DNA of 64,000 nucleotides from Snodgrassella alvi (GTDB taxonomy: Bacteria > Pseudomonadota > Gammaproteobacteria > Burkholderiales > Neisseriaceae): NCBI RefSeq assembly GCF_002777825.1, contig NZ_MEIR01000077.1:21455-85454 (forward strand). Reading direction: 5' to 3'. This document shows, piece after piece, positions 19,896 through 30,064 of this stretch (its first letter is position 1; each line of letters begins with the position of its first letter). A program made the position numbers and the translations under genes. The notes under the pieces are model-generated. The model did not search any database, was not told the DNA's origin, and saw only the letters and a list, made by a program, of their open reading frames with translations.

Positions 19896-20555
19896 ATGAA
19901 TGCCGGCACTAATTTTGGTTTCTGGTACTGTTTGCGTAGCGTTATCGTTGCCGGCAGCTTGTTTGTTGGAACCAATTTTGCCGTTAGTGTTGCTACAGTT
20001 TACCAATACAGCCATCCGCAAGTACTTAGTGAGGCCGATGCAGCAATCGTACTTGGTGCAGCAGCATGGGATAAACGCCCATCTCCGGTTTTTCGCGAAC
20101 GCATTAATCATGCTATTTATCTGTACCGTACCGGCAAAGTAAAAAAAATTTTATTTACTGGTGGCAGCTCCAAGAGCGGTTTTATGACTGAAGCCGCAGT
20201 TGGCCGGCGCTATGCAATCCGCCACGGCGTAGATGCCAGTGATATTATCTACGAAAATCATTCGCGTGATACCTGGCAGAATCTGGTTAATGCACAAGCT
20301 ATTGCCGAAGATAATGACTTAGGCAGTTTTATCATCGTCAGCGACCCCTATCATCTGGCACGTGCCAACTTTATGGCACGTGATCTGGGTTTGAATGTTC
20401 AGGTTTCGCCTACTCCCACTACCCGATATACCGCCACCCAATCTAAATTACGTTTTCTGGCACAGGAAAGCTATACACTTATGATGTATCAATGGGTAAA
20501 ACTTCTGGCGTATTTTCCGCAGCTTATTCATAAGTTACACACCAGATTCTTGTAA
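19896..20555 (+). CDS. YdcF/SanA family protein (DUF218)
   Basis: A DUF218 domain protein with one N-terminal membrane segment (residues about 12-35) and the motifs AAIVLGAAAWDKRPSPVFRER, ILFTGG, ENHSRDTWQN and VSDPYHLARA, whose conserved acid and Ser/Thr residues define the family. SanA/ElyC members influence envelope integrity and vancomycin sensitivity; the exact reaction is unknown. It starts immediately after the arsC-like stop, so the two are translationally close and cotranscribed. Confidence 0.88.
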   Translation: MNAGTNFGFWYCLRSVIVAGSLFVGTNFAVSVATVYQYSHPQVLSEADAAIVLGAAAWDKRPSPVFRERINHAIYLYRTGKVKKILFTGGSSKSGFMTEAAVGRRYAIRHGVDASDIIYENHSRDTWQNLVNAQAIAEDNDLGSFIIVSDPYHLARANFMARDLGLNVQVSPTPTTRYTATQSKLRFLAQESYTLMMYQWVKLLAYFPQLIHKLHTRFL

Positions 20556-20881
20556 TTATTTCGAATTCACTATCTTCCTGTATAAACTTATTCAGAAATC
20601 CCCGCCTTAACAGAATCAGCATACTTTTCATTTTATTTTATTACAGGTATTTATAAACTGAGAGCTGTTACAGCAAATTTCGCAAGGCTGAATAACTTTA
20701 TAACTATTTCTCCCTGTACGCCATAGAAATACTGGTAAACATAGGTAGTCATTTTTTCCATACCCGATAATACTGGCTAAAAATCCGCCAAACGCCATTA
20801 ACCCTGTCGGGCAATCAATAGTATGATTAATCCCTGACATCGAATCATTCAACATATTTACTATTAGCAGAGGCTCTAATC
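20556..20881. other. Intergenic, 326 bp, upstream of hemL
   Basis: No gene or strong hairpin recognised. The hemL promoter is presumably here, but no consensus hexamer pair is convincing. Confidence 0.45.
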
Positions 20882-22171
20882 ATGGATCGAAACCAGCAAC
20901 TTTTCGAACAGGCAAAAGCCATTATTCCGGGCGGGGTGAATTCCCCAGTACGCGCTTTTGGCAGCGTAGGCGGCATTCCCCGCTTTATTAATAAAGCACA
21001 GGGAGCATATGTATGGGATGAAAACCAGAACCGTTATATCGATTATGTTGGTTCATGGGGGCCGGCTATTGTCGGACATGCACATCCAGAAGTAGTTGCA
21101 GCAGTGTGTCAAGCTGCCGAAAAAGGCCTGTCTTTTGGTGCACCCACTGAGAATGAAATCCGTATGGCCGAGGAAATTCGCCATATTATGCCCAGCATGG
21201 AGCAAATCCGTCTAGTCAGCTCTGGTACAGAAGCCACTATGAGTGCCATTCGTGTGGCCAGAGGCTTTACCGGACGCGACAACATCATCAAATTCGAAGG
21301 CTGTTATCATGGTCATTCCGACAGCCTGCTGGTTAAAGCCGGTTCCGGTCTGCTAACTTTCGGCCATCCCAGCTCAGCCGGTGTACCTGAAGACTTCAGC
21401 TGTCACACTCTGGTTCTGCCTTATAATGATGTAGAGGCACTACAACAGATATTTACCAGCCAAGGCGACAGTATCGCTTGTGTAATTGTTGAACCGATTG
21501 CTGGCAATATGAATATGATTCCAGCCACAACTGAGTTTGTTAAGGCGCTGCGCACTCTTACTGAACAACATGGCAGCGTACTGATTTACGATGAAGTGAT
21601 GACCGGTTTTCGCGTTGCTCTGGGCGGTGCACAGTCAATTCATGGCATCAAACCCGATTTAACCACAATTGGCAAAATCATTGGCGGTGGTATGCCTGTT
21701 GCTGCTTTTGGCGGCCGCGCAGACATTATGGCCTGTGTTTCACCGTTAGGTGCTGTTTACCAGGCAGGTACATTATCCGGTAATCCGGTATGCGTGGCAG
21801 CCGGACTGAAAACACTAGAAATCATACAGCGCCCCAACTTTTACACCACTCTAAGTGCACGTACTCAAGAACTCAGTAATGGACTGGCAGCAATAGCCCA
21901 TGAAGCCAATATTCCATTCAGTACTCGCAGTATCTGTGGCATGTTTGGCTTTTACTTTACTGCCGAGCTGCCAAATTGTTTTGCAGACATGCAGCACTGC
22001 AATCAGGTATTGTTTAAAGCGTTTTTCCATACCATGCTGTCACGCGGTGTAGCCTTTGCGCCATCTGCATATGAAGCCTGTTTTGTCTCCGCTGCTCATA
22101 GCAGTGAAATCATTGCCGATACCCTCGGTCTGGCCGCAGAAGCATTTACCGAAATTGCACGCACTGTCTAA
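20882..22171 (+). CDS. hemL: Glutamate-1-semialdehyde 2,1-aminomutase
   Basis: PLP enzyme forming 5-aminolevulinate from glutamate-1-semialdehyde in C5 heme synthesis. The N-terminus ([18 protein letters not shown]), [19 protein letters not shown] and the PLP lysine in [12 protein letters not shown] near residue 264 are diagnostic; the DEVMTGFR motif precedes it. Length 429 residues, normal. Followed by a terminator; monocistronic. Confidence 0.98.
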   Translation: MDRNQQLFEQAKAIIPGGVNSPVRAFGSVGGIPRFINKAQGAYVWDENQNRYIDYVGSWGPAIVGHAHPEVVAAVCQAAEKGLSFGAPTENEIRMAEEIRHIMPSMEQIRLVSSGTEATMSAIRVARGFTGRDNIIKFEGCYHGHSDSLLVKAGSGLLTFGHPSSAGVPEDFSCHTLVLPYNDVEALQQIFTSQGDSIACVIVEPIAGNMNMIPATTEFVKALRTLTEQHGSVLIYDEVMTGFRVALGGAQSIHGIKPDLTTIGKIIGGGMPVAAFGGRADIMACVSPLGAVYQAGTLSGNPVCVAAGLKTLEIIQRPNFYTTLSARTQELSNGLAAIAHEANIPFSTRSICGMFGFYFTAELPNCFADMQHCNQVLFKAFFHTMLSRGVAFAPSAYEACFVSAAHSSEIIADTLGLAAEAFTEIARTV

Positions 22172-22186
22172 ATATAATAGTTATTT

Positions 22187-22226
22187 ACCGGCGCACACCT
22201 CATGCGCGGCAGACGCCGGTTTTTTT
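22187..22226 (+). terminator. hemL intrinsic terminator
   Basis: Stem ACCGGCG (22187-22193) with CGCCGGT (22214-22220), a 20-nt loop and a run of T, 15 nt downstream of the hemL stop. Confidence 0.85.
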
Positions 22227-22860
22227 ACCAGTTCAGCAAACCACCTTAACTGATAGCCATGCATCTCCAGTATCGTTTTTCTGTTCAAGCACAGCACACC
22301 CGCTTTTTCATATTATTGAATCAATAGCGCTCTATTTATTAAACGCCATACTTAATTTATCGATCAACCACGCTGATAGAGTTTCTGATTAGAATACCTC
22401 CTGAGCAAGCTGCTTGATAAAGTGAGTACATACAAACCTTGTGTCATCGTTTGCCATCGACACTCTCGTTATTTGCTGTAAATCATAAATTTAGTTTAGT
22501 TATAGCTAATTGTCATAATTATAAATCATCTATTTTTCTCCCTTCTTTCTTGCCTACCCTTTTAAATAGTGATTCACAGCAAATTTGCTTTTTACTGCCC
22601 TTACATTTGTTGCAGTCACGTTCATATCCATGATTTTTCTGCCACATTTTCAGTACAATCAGTTCCGGACAATGACTTTAAATCTAAAAAATAAAATTAG
22701 CAAAAACATGAAATATAATAGATATATTATTATAAAATTACAAAAAAATAACAAAAAATAACAATTAGCTAAGTCTCGCCTAAGTATTTAGAGCCATACT
22801 GTGCATTAACAAGAACCGAGATGGTTATTGTCCCAAATTACTTTTTAATGGAGATCTGTC
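22227..22860. other. Intergenic, very AT-rich before the Asr-like gene
   Basis: Contains no convincing gene. The last 180 bases (about 22680-22780) are almost pure A/T, which may form the promoter region of the small secreted protein gene at 22861. A GGAGA ribosome site lies at 22851-22855. Confidence 0.45.
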
Positions 22861-23145
22861 ATGAAAAAAATTACTACTGCTGTTGTAAGTGCTATTTTCG
22901 GTTTAACTGCTGCTGCCTCTTTTGCTGCACCTGTTGCTGCAACTACCACCACCACAAACACTTCTGCTGCTACCACATCCGTTAAACCAGCTACTACTTC
23001 TGTTAAACCTGCCCCTAAAGCTGTAAAACCAGCTGCGAAAAAAACTCACGTAAAAAAAGTACATGCTAAAAAAGCCCATACTAGAAAAGCAGATGCCAGC
23101 ATGACTACTACCAAGCAAACCACCACCACTACTGAAACCAATTAA
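22861..23145 (+). CDS. Small basic secreted protein, Asr-like (Ala/Thr/Lys-rich)
   Basis: A signal peptide (residues 1-22, ending SFAAP) precedes a low-complexity mature chain of about 72 residues: Thr-rich start, two KPATTSVKP-type repeats, a Lys/His block (KKTHVKKVHAKKAHTRK) and a Thr-rich tail. This architecture resembles the acid-shock protein Asr of enterobacteria, a periplasmic basic protein. A strong GGAGA ribosome site and its own terminator suggest high expression. The adjacent response regulator/kinase pair is suggestive, because asr is controlled by RstBA in E. coli. Assignment by composition only. Confidence 0.7.
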   Translation: MKKITTAVVSAIFGLTAAASFAAPVAATTTTTNTSAATTSVKPATTSVKPAPKAVKPAAKKTHVKKVHAKKAHTRKADASMTTTKQTTTTTETN

Positions 23146-23170
23146 TCAGCCAGCTGGTTAACATTAGAAT

Positions 23171-23205
23171 AAAAACCGTTTCAGGAACTCTGAAGCGGTT
23201 TTTGT
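23171..23205 (+). terminator. Intrinsic terminator after the Asr-like gene
   Basis: A 14-bp stem with one G/T difference (AAAAACCGTTTCAG at 23171-23184, CTGAAGCGGTTTTT at 23190-23203) and a 5-nt loop, ending in T. Confidence 0.9.
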
Positions 23206-23274
23206 TATCATAGACATCTCTAAGCCTGATTTCATACAGGCTGCTTATCAGTCTATGTGGAAAAATGTTAACCC

Positions 23275-23937
23275 ATGCGAATTCTACTTCTTGAAGACGA
23301 CAAAATGATTGCAGAAGCGCTAAGCGACATGCTTCATGTTGCCGGTTTCGCTGTCGATTGTGTTACAGACGGCCTAGCAGCAGAAAGTGCATTACAACCA
23401 GATATCTACGATATCGCCTTACTGGATATCGGTGTACCCAAGCAGGACGGCTTAAGTGTGTTGCGCCACCTGCGCGCCAAAAACAGCGATTTACCCGTCA
23501 TCCTGATTACTGCCCGTGATACCGTGGAAGAACGCATTAATGGTCTGGACAATGGTGCCGACGACTACGTAATTAAACCATTTGCTCCTGCTGAATTACT
23601 GGCCCGTATCCGGGCTTTATTGCGCCGGCGCAGTGGACATGTCAACCCTGTACTAAGCAATGGCGTCATCACATTAAACCCGGCCACCAGAGAAGTTAGC
23701 GCCAATGGGCTGGTTACCCGCCTGTCAGCACGGGAATACGCTCTGCTTTACAGTTTATTGCTGCAACCGGGTACCATACTGTCCCGGCAGGAACTGGAAG
23801 AAAAAATTTATGGCTGGAATGAAGAAGTAGAAAGCAATGCCGTGGAAGTGGTCATTCATGGAATTCGCAAAAAGCTCGGCAGCAACGTCATTAAAAATGT
23901 GCGAGGACTGGGATGGCTAGTGGATCGACGCGGATAG
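23275..23937 (+). CDS. OmpR-family response regulator (QseB/PmrA/RstA-like)
   Basis: A 220-residue two-domain regulator. The receiver domain has the acidic pocket LLEDD, the phospho-acceptor Asp in ALLDIGVPKQDG near residue 51, and the Lys in VIKPFAPAELLARI. A winged-helix DNA-binding domain covers about residues 125-220 (LSAREYALLYSLLLQPG, ending VRGLGWLVDRRG). It overlaps the kinase gene by 25 bases, so the two are translationally coupled. Closest in type to QseB/PmrA; target genes unknown, though the secreted Asr-like gene just upstream is a candidate. Confidence 0.92.
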   Translation: MRILLLEDDKMIAEALSDMLHVAGFAVDCVTDGLAAESALQPDIYDIALLDIGVPKQDGLSVLRHLRAKNSDLPVILITARDTVEERINGLDNGADDYVIKPFAPAELLARIRALLRRRSGHVNPVLSNGVITLNPATREVSANGLVTRLSAREYALLYSLLLQPGTILSRQELEEKIYGWNEEVESNAVEVVIHGIRKKLGSNVIKNVRGLGWLVDRRG

Positions 23938-25304
23938 TATCATCACTACAATGGCGCTTATTATTAGTTTTAACCATTGTGGTCACCTTTATCGCCATTA
24001 TTGGTGACATTCTTGCCTATCAGACCGCTTTTCGGGAAACTCAGGATTTGCAGGATGCACAACTGGAACAGATTGCGCACTTACTTGACCCGCGCAGTGC
24101 CATATTGCGCAGAGATACACAGGAAGACCTCAACTTTCCCGAAAGTGCCAGAACATTGCCCAAACCCCGTGTACTAGCACAAACCCTTGATTCACCTTAT
24201 CTCAATATCCTGATGGGTGATGACAATGCTGTACAGAATTTGCAGCAACTACAAGATGGCTTTCACAACTTTACCACTGTAGCCCGGCACTGGCGGGTCT
24301 ATATCCTTAGTCGTGAACACGAACGCATTATTGTTGCCCAGCGCACAGCATACCGCAATCATATTGCCAAAGACAGCGCACTGAGTGTAGTGTGGCCATT
24401 TCTTATTCTTATGCCTATCTTATGGCTGTTTACCGCCATCTGGATTCGCCGCCTGTTCCGAGCAACACAGGAAATGAGTACCGAATTAACTGCACGTAAT
24501 GCCAATGATTTATCACCACTGGATACCAAGCACGTACCCACTGAAATCCGCCCTTTCATTACCGCACTAAACCGTCTCTTCAGCCAGCTACAGGCTGCAA
24601 TTGAACTTGATAAAAAATTTATCAGCCATGCAGCGCATGAATTACGCACGCCAATCACAGCACTTACCATACAGATAGGCCGTTTTGACGAACCGGATTT
24701 AACCATTCAGGAACAACACAAACTTATCGGACAAATCAAAGCCGGTATAGCACGCACCGAACAACTGCTTACCCAACTTTTATCTATGGCCAGGGCACAA
24801 CATCAGCAACAACAGCACCTTGTGCCGAATAATGTTCACACTGCCTTGATGCCGCTACTGCGCAACTTGATTGCAGAATTACTGCCTCTGGCAGAACAAA
24901 AACAGCAGAATCTGAGTGTCGACATCAGTGAATACATTAGACTGCCCATCAGCAGCAATGATTTACAGACCATTCTGAAGAACATTTTGGCTAATGCCAT
25001 CAAATATACACCCGCCAACGGTCATATCTGTATTCACACCAGACAGAATGCAAACAATCGGCTGACTCTATGGATAGAAGACAGTGGCTATGGTATTGCT
25101 GAAACTGAACGAAAACTGGTATTCGAGCCTTTTTACCGCATTCTGGGTAATAATGAAAATGGCAGTGGCTTGGGATTGGCCATTGTTAAAACCCTGTGTG
25201 ACCAATGGCATATTGCCATTGAACTGGCAGACTCATGCCTGAAAAACAGCGAACAAAAGCCGGGATTGGCTGTTGGCCTAATATTCCGCATCAACAATAC
25301 ATAA
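23913..25304 (+). CDS. Sensor histidine kinase (QseC/PmrB-like)
   Basis: A 463-residue inner-membrane kinase partnered with the preceding regulator. Two membrane segments (about residues 12-32 and 155-175) bracket a periplasmic sensor domain of about 120 residues; a HAMP-like linker follows. The phosphorylated His lies in SHAAHELRTPITAL near residue 245, the N box is ILANAIKYTP, and the G boxes are IEDSGYGI and GSGLGLAIVKTL. The signal sensed is unknown. Confidence 0.92.
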   Translation: MASGSTRIVSSLQWRLLLVLTIVVTFIAIIGDILAYQTAFRETQDLQDAQLEQIAHLLDPRSAILRRDTQEDLNFPESARTLPKPRVLAQTLDSPYLNILMGDDNAVQNLQQLQDGFHNFTTVARHWRVYILSREHERIIVAQRTAYRNHIAKDSALSVVWPFLILMPILWLFTAIWIRRLFRATQEMSTELTARNANDLSPLDTKHVPTEIRPFITALNRLFSQLQAAIELDKKFISHAAHELRTPITALTIQIGRFDEPDLTIQEQHKLIGQIKAGIARTEQLLTQLLSMARAQHQQQQHLVPNNVHTALMPLLRNLIAELLPLAEQKQQNLSVDISEYIRLPISSNDLQTILKNILANAIKYTPANGHICIHTRQNANNRLTLWIEDSGYGIAETERKLVFEPFYRILGNNENGSGLGLAIVKTLCDQWHIAIELADSCLKNSEQKPGLAVGLIFRINNT

Positions 25305-25485
25305 ACTCAAATAAAATATACCGCCATTAATACCTGCTAAAATTCATTAAAATTGAATAGCATAAACAACAGCCTAAATATTTATTACCCAGAGCACCAC
25401 TCAAAATATTTCTCGGCAATGCTAACTGCAATGGCCAGATTTCCTTGCATCAAACCATATACTAAACTGATTTTCATTTAGTATG

Positions 25486-25524
25486 AATTAAAATAAAACA
25501 GAATTCCCTAGATGAGAATTCTGT
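25486..25524 (-). terminator. Hairpin terminator downstream of upp
   Basis: A 9-bp perfect stem (ACAGAATTC at 25498-25506, GAATTCTGT at 25516-25524). On the minus strand it is followed by TTTATTTTAATT, fitting a terminator for the upp transcript, 62 nt after its stop. Confidence 0.7.
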
Positions 25525-25585
25525 CTTTATAATTAGTACATCTCTCACAGTCTACCAACAGACTGATTAAAAACTTACCAATAGT

Positions 25586-26218
25586 TCACCAGTGTTTGGT
25601 ACCAAAAATCTTGTCACCCGCATCACCCAGCCCGGGGATAATATAGCCATTTTCGTCCAAATGGTCATCCAAAGCGGCAGCGTAGATAGTCACATCAGGG
25701 TGTGCCTCATTAACCGCTTTCACCCCCTCCGGCGCTGCTACCAGTACCAGTGCCTTAATGTCCTTACAACCTTTTTTCTTAAGCAAGTCAATGGTTGCAT
25801 TCATTGAACCACCAGTGGCCAGCATTGGATCAATAATCAGTGCCGGACGTTTATCCATCTGACTGACAAATTTTTCAAAATAAGGTACTGGTTCCAGCGT
25901 TTCTTCATCACGCTGTAAACCCACCACGCTAATTTTGGCAGTAGGAATTAAATCCAGCACCCCATCCAGCATACCCAGCCCAGCACGCAGAATAGGCACT
26001 ATGGTAACAGTCTTGCCTTTAATCTGGTAAGCATCAATCTCACCACACCAGCCCTGCATTTTGACAATTTCTACATCAAAATCGCGGCTGGCCTCATAAG
26101 CCATTAACCGAGCCAATTCCTTTGTCAACGTACGAAAACGATAAGTACTGCAATCATCTTCACGCATCAATGACAGTTTGTGCTTCACCAGAGGATGGTC
26201 AATCACATTAATATTCAT
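25586..26218 (-). CDS. upp: Uracil phosphoribosyltransferase
   Basis: Salvages uracil to UMP using PRPP. The protein begins [18 protein letters not shown], contains [14 protein letters not shown], and has the PRPP-binding loop [13 protein letters not shown] near residue 130, with the C-terminal [13 protein letters not shown]. The ATG at 26218 is preceded by TGGAA at proper distance and yields 210 residues, the normal size; the frame is open four residues further. Confidence 0.97.
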   Translation of the reverse strand: MNINVIDHPLVKHKLSLMREDDCSTYRFRTLTKELARLMAYEASRDFDVEIVKMQGWCGEIDAYQIKGKTVTIVPILRAGLGMLDGVLDLIPTAKISVVGLQRDEETLEPVPYFEKFVSQMDKRPALIIDPMLATGGSMNATIDLLKKKGCKDIKALVLVAAPEGVKAVNEAHPDVTIYAAALDDHLDENGYIIPGLGDAGDKIFGTKHW

Positions 26219-26295
26219 AGCCAGTTCCAAAAAATAATTCCTTAAACACCCAAATCAAAACAACTACCGGGTTAGCCCCCCCAAACAGAATTTAG

Positions 26296-26607
26296 TCAGA
26301 CAGAGGCCAGCAAAGTCTGTAGCTCACCAGCTTCATACATTTCCAGCATAATGTCAGAACCACCAACAAATTCACCTTTTACATACAGTTGCGGAATCGT
26401 TGGCCAGTCAGCATATTCCTTGATACCCTGACGGATATCATCGTCTTCGAGCACATTAACAGTATAGAAATCCTTCAAGCCAGCCGCCTGCAAAATCTGC
26501 ACAGCACGGGATGAAAAACCACACTGTGGAAACTGTTTGGTCCCTTTCATGAACAACACAACCGGATGTTCGGTAACAAGTGTTTTAATTCTTTCCTGAG
26601 TACTCAT
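26296..26607 (-). CDS. grxD: Monothiol glutaredoxin, Grx4 type
   Basis: Monothiol glutaredoxin that carries [2Fe-2S] clusters, usually with BolA-type partners. The active site is CGFS in [19 protein letters not shown] near residue 28, followed by [19 protein letters not shown] with the cis-Pro and glutathione-binding residues. The ATG at 26607 follows AAGGA at 6 nt and is preferred to that at 26613. About 103 residues. It lies 12 nt or so downstream of rsmB. Confidence 0.95.
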   Translation of the reverse strand: MSTQERIKTLVTEHPVVLFMKGTKQFPQCGFSSRAVQILQAAGLKDFYTVNVLEDDDIRQGIKEYADWPTIPQLYVKGEFVGGSDIMLEMYEAGELQTLLASV

Positions 26608-26625
26608 GTACATTCCTTATTTCAT

Positions 26626-27891
26626 TTACTTAATGCGTGTTAGCACAGCGGCAAAAAAGCCGTCTGTATGGTGTTCACTGGTATTCAACTGTAAATAATC
26701 ACCCTGCATGGATGGCAAAGCAATACCCTTGAGCAATGTATGTACCGGCTCAATATGCCAGCCTGTATTGGCTGCCAGAAAATCATTTAACGGCTGCTGA
26801 TTTTCAGCCTCCAGAATACTGCAAGTAGCATATACTAGCCTGCCACCTGAGCGTACCAGAGCAGAAGCTGCCTGCAAAATCGACTGCTGCTGTTGCTGCA
26901 ATGCCTGTACATTATCACCACTTTGACGATATTTTAAGTCAGGATTGCGCCGCAAAGTACCCAATCCGGAACAGGGCGCATCCACCAAAACACAATCTGC
27001 CTTACCTTTCAAGCGGGCAATACGCGCATCATGTTCATTATCAATGCGTTGCGGATGAATATTAGTCAAACCTGCACGCACCATGCGTGGTTTCAGATTA
27101 GCCAAACGTTTTTCAGCCACATCCAGCGCATACAAACGCCCGCTACCTGCCATCATCGCGCCCATTGCCAGCGTTTTACCACCGGCACCAGCACAGAAGT
27201 CTACCGCAATCTGCCCACGTTTTACGCCGGTTAACAGAGCCAGTAACTGGCTGCCTTCATCCTGTACTTCCAGCACACCATCCAAAAACAACGGATGACG
27301 GTTTAATGCTGGTTTATCATATAGTCGGATTCCCCAGGGTGAATAAGGAGTAGCTTCAGCGCGTAAGCCTTCTGCCTGTAGCGCAACCAAAACCTTATCA
27401 CGTTTACCTTTCAGGGTATTAACCCGCACGTCCAGCGGTGCAGCCTGCATTACACTGCGGCCATAAGCGATAATCTGATTCTCATCCCAGTCTTGCTGCT
27501 GCAAACATTCAATCAGCCATTGAGGCAGTTCGGCAGCGGTTGTCAGCGTAGCAGCAAAATCAGACTTATGCTGCTTTAATTCAACCAGCCACTGCTTCTC
27601 TTCAGCATCACACAAACTTTCTACAGCATGGACACTTAAACCACGCCCTAAAATGAGTGCTGCTAAAGCCGCACGACGTGGTTTGTTATGCGGTCTGGAC
27701 AGCATCATCTGAATTTTCTGTAAATGACGAATGGCCGCAAATACAGTTTCGGCTATCTCCTGCCGGTCTCGAACACCCAGCTTACGCTCGCGTCGAAAGA
27801 AAGCAGACAACACAACATCTGCCGGCTGTCTGAACGTTAAAACCTGAGCCAGCGCAGCAGCTGTCAAATCAAGTTGTTGTGCATTTATCAT
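26626..27891 (-). CDS. rsmB: RsmB-family 16S rRNA (cytosine-C5) methyltransferase
   Basis: SAM-dependent RNA m5C methyltransferase, probably acting on 16S rRNA C967. The SAM site is VDFCAGAGGKTLAMG near residue 225, and the two catalytic Cys motifs are VDAPCSGLGTLRRNPD and YATCSILEAENQ. An N-terminal NusB-like helical region occupies the first 130 residues. The 421-residue length fits. Adjacent in order to DUF3108, purN and murI genes on the same strand. Confidence 0.9.
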   Translation of the reverse strand: MINAQQLDLTAAALAQVLTFRQPADVVLSAFFRRERKLGVRDRQEIAETVFAAIRHLQKIQMMLSRPHNKPRRAALAALILGRGLSVHAVESLCDAEEKQWLVELKQHKSDFAATLTTAAELPQWLIECLQQQDWDENQIIAYGRSVMQAAPLDVRVNTLKGKRDKVLVALQAEGLRAEATPYSPWGIRLYDKPALNRHPLFLDGVLEVQDEGSQLLALLTGVKRGQIAVDFCAGAGGKTLAMGAMMAGSGRLYALDVAEKRLANLKPRMVRAGLTNIHPQRIDNEHDARIARLKGKADCVLVDAPCSGLGTLRRNPDLKYRQSGDNVQALQQQQQSILQAASALVRSGGRLVYATCSILEAENQQPLNDFLAANTGWHIEPVHTLLKGIALPSMQGDYLQLNTSEHHTDGFFAAVLTRIK

Positions 27892-27897
27892 AATTTC

Positions 27898-28572
27898 TTA
27901 AATAGCCTTCCCGTCAATTTGGCCACCTTTCAGTTGCAAGGTATAAACCTTACCATTATCCATATAGCTAATCTGTACCGGAATATTCTCAAATTGCGGC
28001 GCAAAAGCATATTCCACTACATTATCACCACGACTAATACTATACTGGCTGATATCAATTTGCCGGCCATTAACCAGCAGTTGCGCATTGCCACGACTAC
28101 GAACTTCATCCAGCAAGTAAACTTTTTTACCATTAGTCAGATAAGTATTTGCGGGCAATTTACCGTGATTAAAGCCCAGTTGCCAGCCGAGTGCAAACAT
28201 ATCGTATACCGGCCCGTTTACCGCCATATGCTTACTGGCCTCTGAAACCTTGCCATAATCAATACCCTGTTCAGTAAAGCGTGCCTGTGCATAAGGTTTA
28301 CCATAGCGGCTATCGATATAGGAAAGCGGATTCAGGGTAGAACCATTTACTGTACCTGTAGAAACAAACTGCATTTGGTAAAAAATCAGATTAATTTGGG
28401 TATTAATCCGGTACTGGTCACCTTGTTGTACAAAATCCATGCTTACCGGCAACCCATAACTGTCTACAAACTGCAATTGTGCCCGTTGTGGCAATTCGGC
28501 AGCCCGTGCTACTGGTAGCAATAGTAAACTTACCCAGACAAGCAACAGACCCAGCCAGAATTTTACTTTCAT
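27898..28572 (-). CDS. DUF3108 domain exported protein
   Basis: A signal peptide (WLGLLLVWVSLLLLPVARA) leads a 200-residue beta-rich protein of the DUF3108 type, with the characteristic NPLSYIDSRYGKPYAQARF segment around residue 80. The fold is thought to be periplasmic; function unknown. The gene sits between purN and rsmB, an arrangement seen in other Neisseriaceae; the spacing to rsmB is only 6 nt, so they are likely cotranscribed. Confidence 0.85.
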   Translation of the reverse strand: MKVKFWLGLLLVWVSLLLLPVARAAELPQRAQLQFVDSYGLPVSMDFVQQGDQYRINTQINLIFYQMQFVSTGTVNGSTLNPLSYIDSRYGKPYAQARFTEQGIDYGKVSEASKHMAVNGPVYDMFALGWQLGFNHGKLPANTYLTNGKKVYLLDEVRSRGNAQLLVNGRQIDISQYSISRGDNVVEYAFAPQFENIPVQISYMDNGKVYTLQLKGGQIDGKAI

Positions 28573-28589
28573 ACTTCTCTCATAGCATA

Positions 28590-29222
28590 CTAATTTTTCA
28601 AGAAAATCGAATCATCTATATCAGCCATAGACAAATTATTAACTCGATTACCCTCTACAACCAGCTTGCCAGCAACAAAATCAGCCACAGCCTGTGGTAA
28701 TAACTCATGCTCAAGCCGTAATACCCGTTGTGCCAGAATATCGGCAGTATCTCCATTTAGAATAGGTACAACACCCTGAGCAATGATCGGGCCGCAATCC
28801 AATTCTGCTGTAACAAAATGAATGGTGCAGCCTGCTACCCGACAACCACTGTCCAGCGCCCGCTGGTGCGTATGCAATCCGGGGAAAGCAGGCAATAAAG
28901 ATGGATGAATATTAATCAGCCTGCCGGCATAATGTTCACAAAATTCAGGCGTCAAAATACGCATAAAGCCTGCCAGTACCACTAAATCCGGCTGATAGGC
29001 ATCAATTCGCGCCATAAGGGCGGTATCAAATACTTCACGGCCGGCATAATCCTGATGGCAGATTGCCTCAGTTGCCAGACCGCGCTGTGCAGCCCACTGC
29101 AAACCAGCTGCATCAGCCCGATTACTGATTACCGCCACCACTTCTGCCTGCGCAATATTTGCCTCCACCACAGCCTGCATATTACTGCCACGCCCGGAAA
29201 TCAGAATCACAATTTTTTTCAT
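28590..29222 (-). CDS. purN: Phosphoribosylglycinamide formyltransferase
   Basis: Transfers a formyl group from 10-formyl-THF to GAR in purine synthesis. Motifs: LISGRGSNMQAV at the N-terminus, LAGFMRILTPEF, INIHPSLLPAFPGLHTHQRAL with the catalytic His, and VTAELDCGPIIAQ with the catalytic Asp. The ATG at 29222 has AAAGGTGA upstream; an in-frame GTG at 29231 sits too close to that site. 210 residues, normal. Confidence 0.96.
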   Translation of the reverse strand: MKKIVILISGRGSNMQAVVEANIAQAEVVAVISNRADAAGLQWAAQRGLATEAICHQDYAGREVFDTALMARIDAYQPDLVVLAGFMRILTPEFCEHYAGRLINIHPSLLPAFPGLHTHQRALDSGCRVAGCTIHFVTAELDCGPIIAQGVVPILNGDTADILAQRVLRLEHELLPQAVADFVAGKLVVEGNRVNNLSMADIDDSIFLKN

Positions 29223-29254
29223 ACTGCTCACCTTTACTTCTGCTAACAGACAAC

Positions 29255-30064
29255 CTAGCCAAGAGACACCATTTCCAACTGTTCGAGACTACGCCCCAGA
29301 AACCGTTCCCCGATTGTCTGGAATCGCAGAGGAATATCACTCACATAAAAACGGTATTGCGCTCCCGAATGATCCGGATTAACCAACTGATGCTGTTGCA
29401 GTGCCTGTGCTGTTGCTTCTGCAGTCGTAATTGCTGAATCAACCAATTTCAGTTCAGGTGCTTCCTGCCGGATTAATGATTTGAGTAACGGATAATGAGT
29501 ACAGCCCAAAACCAGTGTATCCACATCTTCCGCCAGAATTGGCTTTAAATACTCTCTGGCTGTCAAACGTGTTACTTCATGATCCAGCCAGCCTTCTTCC
29601 ACCAATGGCACCAATAACGGACAGGCCTGTGAAAATACACGTGTTTGGGCATTCTGTTTATGAATCGCCCGAGCATAAGCATTACTATTGACGGTGGTAC
29701 TGGTGGCAATCACACCAATATGATTATTTCGTGTTGTCTCCAGCGCAGCCTTGGCACCGGCAGCAATTACATCCAGCACTGGCATACCGCCCGCTAACTG
29801 CCGTACCTTCTCCCGTGCCACTGCAGCTATAGTATTACAGGCCACAACCAGAGCTTTAACATCATGTTCGAGCAGAAACGACACAATCTGCTCAGTATAA
29901 ACTTCAATCGTATGTCTGGATTTCACTCCATACGGAACCCGTGCAGTATCACCAAAATAAATAATATTCTCATTAGGCAGCCGTTCCATCAAAGCCCGAA
30001 CCACAGTCAGGCCGCCTACCCCGGAATCAAATACACCTATTGGACGTTGTTGTATTGCAGTCAT
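29255..30064 (-). CDS. murI: Glutamate racemase
   Basis: Makes D-glutamate for peptidoglycan. Clear motifs: GVFDSGVGGLTVVRAL, YFGDTARVPYG, VACNTIAAVA with one catalytic Cys, and LGCTHYPLL with the other. The ATG at 30064 is preceded by GAAGAG at suitable distance; the longer frame up to 30127 has no ribosome site and adds non-conserved residues. 269 residues. Confidence 0.96.
   Translation of the reverse strand: MTAIQQRPIGVFDSGVGGLTVVRALMERLPNENIIYFGDTARVPYGVKSRHTIEVYTEQIVSFLLEHDVKALVVACNTIAAVAREKVRQLAGGMPVLDVIAAGAKAALETTRNNHIGVIATSTTVNSNAYARAIHKQNAQTRVFSQACPLLVPLVEEGWLDHEVTRLTAREYLKPILAEDVDTLVLGCTHYPLLKSLIRQEAPELKLVDSAITTAEATAQALQQHQLVNPDHSGAQYRFYVSDIPLRFQTIGERFLGRSLEQLEMVSLG

Noticed and set aside
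22190..22330. Minus-strand open stretch after hemL (about 45 codons)
   Set aside because: It runs through the hemL terminator, has no start and no recognised similarity; likely chance.
26650..26675. Neisserial DNA uptake sequence
   Set aside because: Only a partial GCCGTCTG match occurs here; no full copy of GCCGTCTGAA noticed, so uptake sites cannot be claimed.
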